Assembly (NCBI GenBank): GCA_024398135.1
Contig: CP073750.1
Location: forward strand, 992,001 to 1,056,000
Length of the DNA: 64,000 nucleotides
Reading direction: 5' to 3'
From: a bacterium SCSIO 12643
Lineage (GTDB): Bacteria; Bacteroidota; Bacteroidia; Flavobacteriales_G; Salibacteraceae
Below are positions 47,978-54,945 of the stretch, piece after piece. A model generated the notes under the pieces. It was not told where the DNA came from and searched no databases. It worked only from the letters and a program-made list of their open reading frames with translations. Each line of letters starts with the position of its first letter. The first letter of the stretch is position 1. Made by a program: the position numbers and the translations under genes.

Positions 47978-49135
47978 ATGCGCAAAGTATTAATTATAGA
48001 TGACGAACGTCCAATTCGGAACTCCCTTAGAGAGATTCTTGAATACGAAAAATTAAAAATCGAAGAAGCTACGAATGCCATCGAAGCATTAGAAATATTA
48101 AAGAAGTCAGACTTTGATTTGATTCTATGCGATATCAAAATGCCTGGCATGGATGGAATCGAACTGTTGACTAAAATTCAGGAAGACAAACCTGAAATCC
48201 CAGTCATTATGATTTCAGGTCATGGGAATGTCGAAACAGCCGTTGACGCATTAAAGAAAGGTGCTTACGATTTCATTGAAAAACCGATCGATTTAAATCG
48301 TTTATTGGTGACTGTTCGTAATGCGCTGGATAGAGCTAATCTGGTTGAAGAAACTAAAAAACTTCGAAAAAAACTACCGCAAAGTAAAGGACATCCAATT
48401 ATTGGGGAAAGTACCGAAATCAAAGAAGTCATTGGTATGATCGAAAAAGTAGCACCAACTGATGCGCGTGTTTTTATTACCGGACCAAATGGAACAGGAA
48501 AAGAATTGGTCGCCCACCAAATTCATAAACAAAGTACACGTACCAAAGCACCTTTCATAGAAGTGAATTGTGCAGCTATTCCTTCTGAATTGATCGAGAG
48601 TGAACTATTTGGTCATGAAAAAGGAGCTTTTACTTCGGCCATAAAACAACGCAAGGGAAAATTTGAAATTGCAGAAGGTGGAACACTATTCCTGGATGAA
48701 ATTGGAGACATGAGTCTTTCCGCGCAAGCTAAAGTACTTCGTGCACTTCAAGAAAATAGAATTACAAGAGTAGGTGGCGATAAGAGTATCAATGTAAATG
48801 TTCGTGTAATTGCCGCAACTAACAAAGACCTCAAGAAAATGATCTCTGAAGAGAAATTCAGAGAGGATTTATATCATCGTATCGGGGTCATCATTATCAA
48901 TGTCCCTTCACTGAATCAACGTGCTACTGATATTCCGTTACTCGTAGAGTATTTCCTGGATAAGATTTGCTCGGAGCAAGGAATCAGCACTAAAAAAATT
49001 GAACCAAAAGCAGTAGATTTATTGGTTGAAAAAGAATGGACAGGTAATATTAGAGAATTGCGAAACGTGGTGGAACGACTTGTCATTTTATCCGATCAAA
49101 CCATCACCGCACAAAATGTGAAGCAATATGTCTAA
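47978..49135 (+). CDS. Sigma-54 response regulator without DNA-binding domain
   Basis: A 385-residue NtrC-type regulator. The receiver domain (VLIIDDERPIRNSLREILEY) has phospho-acceptor D52 in CDIKMPGMDG. The AAA+ domain has Walker A GPNGTGKELVA (169-179), the sigma-54 contact loop GAFTSA (216-221; GAFTGA in the classic form), Walker B LFLDEIGDM and the RVIAATNKDL and FREDLYHRIGVI segments. The protein stops at the AAA+ lid (TAQNVKQYV), so the C-terminal Fis-type helix-turn-helix is missing. I recall this form in other Bacteroidota; it may activate from solution or through a partner. No histidine kinase gene is nearby. Its end overlaps the SMI1-like gene by eight bases. Confidence 0.93.
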   Translation: MRKVLIIDDERPIRNSLREILEYEKLKIEEATNAIEALEILKKSDFDLILCDIKMPGMDGIELLTKIQEDKPEIPVIMISGHGNVETAVDALKKGAYDFIEKPIDLNRLLVTVRNALDRANLVEETKKLRKKLPQSKGHPIIGESTEIKEVIGMIEKVAPTDARVFITGPNGTGKELVAHQIHKQSTRTKAPFIEVNCAAIPSELIESELFGHEKGAFTSAIKQRKGKFEIAEGGTLFLDEIGDMSLSAQAKVLRALQENRITRVGGDKSINVNVRVIAATNKDLKKMISEEKFREDLYHRIGVIIINVPSLNQRATDIPLLVEYFLDKICSEQGISTKKIEPKAVDLLVEKEWTGNIRELRNVVERLVILSDQTITAQNVKQYV

Positions 49136-49709
49136 TTCAGAGAACACACTAGAATTTAAAGGGGTTACTTACATTAACCATGAATTACATGACACAGAAC
49201 TATTTGATCTTTTACCGAGTGATTTAAAATCCTTTTACAAAGAGATCAATGGACTGGTCGCGTACAATGGTGGATTTCAAATCCGTGGATGTGGAACCGG
49301 ACCAAGTTGGAATTCTTTAGAAGATGTTTGGAAAGGTAAAGACGCTTTACATCATACCTATAAAAACCTCCAACCTACCGATATTCCATTTGCGCAAGAT
49401 TGTTTGGGTGATCAATACATTTATAGATCGGGTTCGATTTGGCAGTTGCTCACCGAAACCGGTGATTTGGATGATCTGGAATTAGACTTTGATGAATTCA
49501 TAGATGAAGTGATTGAAGACCCGGTTGAGTTTTTAGCATTATATCCGTTAATTGAATTCATTGAATCAGGAAATGAATTACAGCCAGGGGAATTATTGGT
49601 GCCTAATATTCCTTTTTCAGTAGAAACCGAAGAAGAATACACTTTTACCAAAGCTCGGGTCAATGACCGATTAAAAAGTTTGAAAGAGTTTTATTCTAAA
49701 AATAAATAA
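49128..49709 (+). CDS. SMI1/KNR4 (SUKH)-like protein
   Basis: A 193-residue acidic cytosolic protein. LFDLLPSDLKSFYKEINGLV matches the SUKH N-terminal helices. The following GGFQIRGCGTGPSWNSLEDV and FAQDCLGDQYIYRSGSIWQL fit the core, where the D-x-x-G-D-x-Y region is common. SUKH proteins are often immunity proteins against nuclease toxins, but many are housekeeping orphans; no toxin gene is adjacent. It starts inside the end of the response regulator gene, so the two are translationally coupled. A shared convergent terminator follows. Confidence 0.75.
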   Translation: MSNSENTLEFKGVTYINHELHDTELFDLLPSDLKSFYKEINGLVAYNGGFQIRGCGTGPSWNSLEDVWKGKDALHHTYKNLQPTDIPFAQDCLGDQYIYRSGSIWQLLTETGDLDDLELDFDEFIDEVIEDPVEFLALYPLIEFIESGNELQPGELLVPNIPFSVETEEEYTFTKARVNDRLKSLKEFYSKNK

Positions 49710-49730
49710 GGGGCTTGTTCCCCTTATTTT
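49704..49730. terminator. Bidirectional terminator
   Basis: AAATAAGGGG (49704-49713) pairs with CCCCTTATTT (49720-49729) around loop CTTGTT. The T-run is on the plus side and an A-run on the left gives a U-tract on the minus strand. It overlaps the stop codon of the SMI1-like gene and separates it from the converging WG-repeat gene. Confidence 0.85.
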
Positions 49731-50497
49731 TATTTCCAATACTCATTTCCTTTAAAAATATAGCCAACCCGCCCATCTTCTAAAATAACATAAGGAAAAC
49801 GTGGATAATCAAAATACAATTCATCATACTTTGGTAGAGCCAATAACCTACCTAATCTATCAACTGCGCCAATCTTACCATTCTTGTATACTTGAATTAC
49901 ATTAGAGTTTAGCAATTGGATGGAGTCTAATTCTGGTGGAAATATCATATTTCCATAATTATTAAACACCCCCAGTTTTCCTTCTTCGTTATATACTATA
50001 ATAGCATAAGTATTCTTAAATAATTCTGCTTTGTTATAAATAGGCTCAATTAACGTATCACCATATTCATCTAGAACCCCCATCTTATCTCCCTCACTAA
50101 TTATTTTTTTCTGCCAATCTCTATTAGAATACTCAGATACTTTTCTTCTTTTAAAATCAGGGTTATTTTCAGCATCCACCCAAAAAGTATCTCCCGAAAG
50201 CACCACCATAAAAGTATCAAAATGAGATTTTATAAAATCATACTGAGGTTCAATAATTATATTTTCTCTCCGATCTATCACTCCATATTTTCCATTAACT
50301 TTAACAGCTGCATATATATATGAAAATGCCAACGCATCTTCATATGAATGAGTACTCCAACGTTGCCCCATTTCATTCACATAGTACCACTCATCTCCAT
50401 CTTGAACAGGAATCAACTCCCATCCCCAGTTTTGCGCATTCGCATTCATATAAAAACACAACATACACCAAACCAATATGCTTCCGAACAACTTCAT
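49730..50497 (-). CDS. WG-repeat secreted protein, copy 2
   Basis: 255 residues from ATG 50497, which overlaps the stop of the upstream copy as ATGA; a longer reading from 50512 is less likely. A signal peptide (KLFGSILVWCMLCFYMNANA) is followed by WG-type repeats: VNGKYGVIDRRENIIIEPQY, then DKMGVLDEYGDTLIEPIY, EGKLGVFNNYGNMIF, KIGAVDRLGRLLALPKY and GRVGYIFKGNEYW. WG repeats form small beta-meander units; their function is usually unknown. It is clearly paralogous to the upstream gene over its whole length. Confidence 0.85.
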   Translation of the reverse strand: MKLFGSILVWCMLCFYMNANAQNWGWELIPVQDGDEWYYVNEMGQRWSTHSYEDALAFSYIYAAVKVNGKYGVIDRRENIIIEPQYDFIKSHFDTFMVVLSGDTFWVDAENNPDFKRRKVSEYSNRDWQKKIISEGDKMGVLDEYGDTLIEPIYNKAELFKNTYAIIVYNEEGKLGVFNNYGNMIFPPELDSIQLLNSNVIQVYKNGKIGAVDRLGRLLALPKYDELYFDYPRFPYVILEDGRVGYIFKGNEYWK

Positions 50498-51279
50498 TTT
50501 TTCAAAAAACATTTACAATCACTCCAATATTCCTTCCCTTTATAAATATATCCTTTACGACCTTTTTCATTTATGGTATAAGGCATATTAAAATAATCAA
50601 AATGTAGGTTATCATATTTTTGACGAACTATTAACCTTCCCAATCGGTTAACCGCTCCATACTTTCCTTCTTTACCGACTTTGATCACATACTCACTTAC
50701 TATTTCAATAGAATCCTGTTCCGCAGGAAATATCATTTTTCCATAGTTATTATAAATCCCTATTTTTCCTTCTTCGGTATAAACAATAATGGCTTCAGTA
50801 CTATACGGTATTTCTATTTTCTTGTATATAGGAGGAACAAGTGTATCTCTATACTCATCCAGCACCCCCATTTTATTGTCTTTTTTAAAGATCTCTTTCA
50901 TAGTACTAGGCATAAAATCTCTTGTTCCACACCCCACTCGATTATCTCGGGTGTTATCTCTATTTACTCTGAAAGTATTACCATCTAAAACTACTGTCAA
51001 AACACCAAAACGAGTTGTTGCATAATCATACTGTGGTTCAATTATGATTTTTTGATTTTGATCTATAAACCCATATTTACCATTGATCATAATCGCAGCA
51101 TAAAGCCTTGTAAATGGTTCTGCAAAATCGTAAACCTGATCACCTACTCGTTCTCCTTTTTCATTTACATAATACCATTGTTTACAATCCCGAAATGGGA
51201 TCAATATGGGGTCATCAGTTTGTGCCCAAAGACCAAATGAAGTACTCCAAAAAATCAATATCAATATATATTTAATCAT
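50494..51279 (-). CDS. WG-repeat secreted protein, copy 1
   Basis: 261 residues with signal peptide MIKYILILIFWSTSFGLWAQ. The repeats mirror those of the next gene: INGKYGFIDQNQKIIIEPQY, DNKMGVLDEYRDTLVPPIY, EGKIGIYNNYGKMIFPAEQD, KYGAVNRLGRLIVRQKY and RKGYIYKGKEYW. Extra cysteines (CKQWYY, VGCGT and a C-terminal SDCKCFLKK) could form disulfides and are absent from copy 2. The stop codon overlaps the start of copy 2 by four bases. Tandem duplication followed by divergence is the simplest history. Confidence 0.85.
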   Translation of the reverse strand: MIKYILILIFWSTSFGLWAQTDDPILIPFRDCKQWYYVNEKGERVGDQVYDFAEPFTRLYAAIMINGKYGFIDQNQKIIIEPQYDYATTRFGVLTVVLDGNTFRVNRDNTRDNRVGCGTRDFMPSTMKEIFKKDNKMGVLDEYRDTLVPPIYKKIEIPYSTEAIIVYTEEGKIGIYNNYGKMIFPAEQDSIEIVSEYVIKVGKEGKYGAVNRLGRLIVRQKYDNLHFDYFNMPYTINEKGRKGYIYKGKEYWSDCKCFLKK

Positions 51280-51282
51280 CTA

Positions 51283-53907
51283 CTACAATTTAACCCATTT
51301 AAGAGTTTGCTTTTGGTTATTGATCCATAAATCCACCAAATATACTCCTTTGGATATTTTTGATGTATTCCAGAACAATTCTTGTGTCCCTCGATCTAGT
51401 CTTTGCGTTGCACTTTGGTAGATTTGCTTTCCATCTATTGTATAAATCTCAAAATATACCTCCGAAGATTCCCGAATCGGGAACGAAATTGTTAATTGTT
51501 CTTTCACCGGATTTGGGTATAATACGGTTTCAGATAAAGCACCTTCCACCTCATTAATTTTTGTAGGCATATTACAATTGTTTAAAATCAAAGGTACCAT
51601 GGCATCGATAGGAGCGCCACCTGAACAATCAGAAAACTGTAAGTTACTACTTTCCTGCACCACCGCCTTTGCTCCCGCAATATCATCCGGAGTTAAATTG
51701 ATTTTTCGATCCCAATAATGAAACCCATAAGAACTGGTTTGTGTCCCCGACTTCATAATCTGCTCTTTTTGATTCACATGATTTAAAAGTAAAGCATGTC
51801 CAAACTCATGAAGCGCAATCGAATAAAAATCATATAATATCGGAGGTTGCGCCTGTAACCGGGTCTCATCATACCAAAAATTGTTTGTATAAATTGAAGT
51901 ATTCGAAAAAAGCATATCCATTTCATAGGTATATTCAATGGGTAAATTCGTGGACCAATGGGTACAACTGGTGGTCCATAAATATGTAAATGCTAAAGAA
52001 CTCGCAATTCCTGAACTCACAGGGGCACCCAATTGAATCATCGATATATTGTCTTGTACTTGTTTTGCCTGATTCGGTTGTAATAAAGTGTTGGATAACC
52101 CAAACCTCACCTCGGTCGCACAAATCCATCCATTCATCGCTTCTTCTATACAAGGTTTAACTTTTGTGTTTAACGCTACCAAATTCGGGTCTAAATAAAA
52201 CTCTATCCCCGGATAGGAATTTACCCCATTGGCATCCGCAACTTGATTTGGACCGGTTAAATATAATTTACTTTTAAACGGTTTTGGTAATACATTCCTA
52301 CTTATATTTCTTCGGGAATATCCCACGATTAATTTATCATGAGAAACCACTTCATTGGACACCGTATTAGGAGTAGGCTTCGTAATCACTTTGACTTTTC
52401 CACTCCCAGGAACTTTTAGCTGATTTGTACTGGTGTAATTAAATGGAATAGTTGATGGAACTCGAAACTTTATTTGATTATCACTCCAGGATATAATATC
52501 ATAATCGGTATCTAATGATACCCATATAAGCGTGGTATCCAAATGATCGGTATTTCTCATCTTGATGCTTCCTTTTTGACTTCCAAAAAAATGCCCATTA
52601 ATCGTTACGACATCACCATTGATTACCGCAGGAGCAGCATATGTTCCTGTAATATCCGCATTTCCGGCATTGACCTTAGTTGGATTCATTGATACTATAC
52701 TCGTTTCACACATTGGGTCATTTACATCATCCGAGGCATCAATTTGCGCAAAACGTTTATAATCTGACCACTTAAACGGATAGTTCGGAGGCATTTTCGA
52801 AACATATCCGGATAAATCTCTCATATTCGTAGTATTGGTAAAAATCAATTCAGGCAATTCATTACAGTTTTGAATCTCTATTTCCACGATAAACAATTGT
52901 ACCGGAGTATATTGTAACATTTCTATTGGCTCCTTGGTATCATCATTTGTATGAGATCCAAAACCAATTACCCCATACCCTGAATTGCTAGATGGTAAGT
53001 CAATCGCTGGTGGTAATATATATCTTGGTTGACCTGCATAATTGCCATATAAAAATCCTCCTTTAAATACTTTCACCCGATTTAAGCCTACAGGTGTTGG
53101 ACCAAAAGCCAATTCACTAAATTGTAATTCAACATTAGATGAAGTCAAGTACATTCCCTGCTTATCGGTTTGAGCCCAGATTTCCACAATAAATTTAGCC
53201 ACACCTCCAACCTGAATAGAACGTGCATTTTTCATTAAATAGGTAATCTTGCCAAAAGGTGCAGAACTCTGCGCTACTTGATACATGCTTTGTTGTATAG
53301 CTATCATATCATTATATTTTTGGTCTAATAGATTAGGATCATCATAAAACCCTAAACAATCGGATATATAAGTAGGATCGATCAGCTCATATAATTCTTC
53401 TACACATTCAAATTTAATGGAGCCGTAGGTGGCCGATATGATATAATCTTCTCGATTGTAATCCATATACAATCCATCAAACAATTCAAACTGAAAGGCC
53501 AAAGGAGTAGTCGATATTGGATTAATGGGTACAACCGCACTCTTACACATAAACATTCCCCGTTGACCGGGTACAAAGCTGATGTTATGGGTAATCGATA
53601 ACGAAGTATCACCTACAGTTCCCCCATGGGTAATCACTTCCACCAATTGTTCTTTCCCAAAAACAGTTACTTCATTTTGGGTGTTTTTCCATACGTTGAT
53701 CACTCGAACCTGATTGGCGGTATAGATATAATTATGTTCAGGATTCCAATACGATTGTGTAGAGATGACTTCTCCTTCAAAAATAAATCCGGCATGGAGA
53801 ATTCCATTTTGGATGATCCCCTGCAAAACGACCGGATCGGTAACCATCGAAGCGGACAAATGAAGGCTAAGTATAAAACTTAAACAAAACAGGTAAATTC
53901 TTTTCAT
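51283..53907 (-). CDS. T9SS-secreted metzincin-like metalloprotease
   Basis: An 874-residue exported protein. A signal peptide (ending LSLHLSAS) precedes a long N-terminal region of unknown fold, then an IPT/TIG-like segment (AVINGDVVTINGHFFGSQKG). The protease-like domain has H700-E701-F-G-H704-A-L-L-L-N-H710, the metzincin HExxHxxxxxH zinc site with Leu where Gly is usual, and M718 in QIMKSG, a plausible Met-turn. It ends with a type A T9SS sorting domain (VLYPNPVKEQLTISF, FEIYTIDGKQIYQ, ending TLKWVKL). The closest family by motif is matrixin-like M10. Activity is likely, substrate unknown. Confidence 0.85.
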   Translation of the reverse strand: MKRIYLFCLSFILSLHLSASMVTDPVVLQGIIQNGILHAGFIFEGEVISTQSYWNPEHNYIYTANQVRVINVWKNTQNEVTVFGKEQLVEVITHGGTVGDTSLSITHNISFVPGQRGMFMCKSAVVPINPISTTPLAFQFELFDGLYMDYNREDYIISATYGSIKFECVEELYELIDPTYISDCLGFYDDPNLLDQKYNDMIAIQQSMYQVAQSSAPFGKITYLMKNARSIQVGGVAKFIVEIWAQTDKQGMYLTSSNVELQFSELAFGPTPVGLNRVKVFKGGFLYGNYAGQPRYILPPAIDLPSSNSGYGVIGFGSHTNDDTKEPIEMLQYTPVQLFIVEIEIQNCNELPELIFTNTTNMRDLSGYVSKMPPNYPFKWSDYKRFAQIDASDDVNDPMCETSIVSMNPTKVNAGNADITGTYAAPAVINGDVVTINGHFFGSQKGSIKMRNTDHLDTTLIWVSLDTDYDIISWSDNQIKFRVPSTIPFNYTSTNQLKVPGSGKVKVITKPTPNTVSNEVVSHDKLIVGYSRRNISRNVLPKPFKSKLYLTGPNQVADANGVNSYPGIEFYLDPNLVALNTKVKPCIEEAMNGWICATEVRFGLSNTLLQPNQAKQVQDNISMIQLGAPVSSGIASSLAFTYLWTTSCTHWSTNLPIEYTYEMDMLFSNTSIYTNNFWYDETRLQAQPPILYDFYSIALHEFGHALLLNHVNQKEQIMKSGTQTSSYGFHYWDRKINLTPDDIAGAKAVVQESSNLQFSDCSGGAPIDAMVPLILNNCNMPTKINEVEGALSETVLYPNPVKEQLTISFPIRESSEVYFEIYTIDGKQIYQSATQRLDRGTQELFWNTSKISKGVYLVDLWINNQKQTLKWVKL

Positions 53908-53950
53908 GGTATTTTAAGTTTAAATGGATTAATACTCAACAGATTATTAT

Positions 53951-54871
53951 CTATTGAGTTGTAACTTTTAATATATGTACCCTGTCCAAATAATAGACCT
54001 TGAGTACATACATCTGCTTGGGGTAATCCATAAGATTAATAATAGAATGGTTTTCTTGTTTTAAAATTCGGGTTCCATTTAGGGTATAAATCTCAATGGT
54101 GTAGTTATTTTGAAAATCCGGTAACACCAGTTGAAACCTTCCTAGAGATGGGTTTGGATATACCTTAACATCTAAATTCTGATCTATTTTATTTACAGAT
54201 GTTAATTGATCTCGTATGCAACGTACACTTTGTCCATATTGCATGAATACCGGAATAAACGTTACTCCCCCATCATTAGGATATATATATTGGCTAAATG
54301 CCTTTTGTCCCAGATATTCCGGATCTTCGGTACTCGTCCAAAAATACGCTGCCCCTCCTACAGGATTAAATTCACCAGGATATGAATTAGTAGGCCCTGC
54401 CCTAAACCCTCCCGGCAAAGCCGTAAACCCACTACTATTGGTTGCCGTTCCATTGGCCCAAATCCAATGCGCATTTCCAGTTTCATTTAACTTTCCTTCT
54501 ACCGGAGCCAAGAAATCGGTTAATTGAATCCAGTCTTCTTTGGTGGGTACATGCCAATTGACCGGGCATATATTTCTGGTATCAGCTACTGCAAACCAAT
54601 TATACAATCTTCCATAATCAGCAACCAGAGAAGTATCATTTGAAGAGTTACAATAAGCAGGTGTGCTTAGACTTTGCCAGATAAAATCATTTTCTTCAGT
54701 AGGAATACTATCTCCGTTTGAAAATCTTGTTGCTTTTAGGTTCTCTTTCAACCATACCTGATGTCCGATTATAATAGGAGTATAAACATTACCATCAATA
54801 TCTACTACGCTTTGAGATTTAATATTAGGGCTTAATAATAAGGTACATATGGAAAGGATAAATAGGCGCAT
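53951..54871 (-). CDS. T9SS protein with FISUMP domain
   Basis: 306 residues from ATG 54871 (MRLFILSICTLLLSPNIKSQ signal peptide). The central domain (about residues 22-215) is the Fibrobacter succinogenes major paralogous domain: DIDGNVYTPIIIGHQVWLKE, NLKATRFSNGDSIP, NWHVPTKEDWIQLTDFL and FWTSTEDPEYLGQKAFS. A type A T9SS sorting domain follows (VKVYPNPSLGRFQLVL, IEIYTLNGTRILKQ). FISUMP domains occur on surface proteins and fold like C-type lectins or formylglycine-generating enzymes; the ligand is unknown. A TTG at 54877 is not used, because it lies in the -7 box. Confidence 0.88.
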   Translation of the reverse strand: MRLFILSICTLLLSPNIKSQSVVDIDGNVYTPIIIGHQVWLKENLKATRFSNGDSIPTEENDFIWQSLSTPAYCNSSNDTSLVADYGRLYNWFAVADTRNICPVNWHVPTKEDWIQLTDFLAPVEGKLNETGNAHWIWANGTATNSSGFTALPGGFRAGPTNSYPGEFNPVGGAAYFWTSTEDPEYLGQKAFSQYIYPNDGGVTFIPVFMQYGQSVRCIRDQLTSVNKIDQNLDVKVYPNPSLGRFQLVLPDFQNNYTIEIYTLNGTRILKQENHSIINLMDYPKQMYVLKVYYLDRVHILKVTTQ

Positions 54872-54874
54872 GCC

Positions 54875-54882
54875 CAAAGGTA
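54875..54882 (-). promoter_or_regulatory. -7 box directly before the FISUMP gene
   Basis: TACCTTTG on the minus strand ends four bases before the ATG at 54871, so the predicted +1 (about 54870) falls at the start codon. TTG lies 15 bases upstream. A leaderless mRNA is implied. Confidence 0.45.
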
Positions 54883-54890
54883 GTAAAATA

Positions 54891-54936
54891 ACTTCAACAA
54901 GTAAAGGAAATGTATGTTTCTTTTATTTGTTGAAGT
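54891..54936 (-). terminator. Inverted repeat after alaS, probable terminator
   Basis: ACTTCAACAA (54891-54900) and TTGTTGAAGT (54927-54936) pair perfectly, 10 bases past the alaS stop. A T-rich stretch follows on the minus strand. The loop is long (26 bases), so efficiency is uncertain. It overlaps the -33 area of the FISUMP gene promoter. Confidence 0.5.
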
Positions 54937-54945
54937 ATTTAAAAT

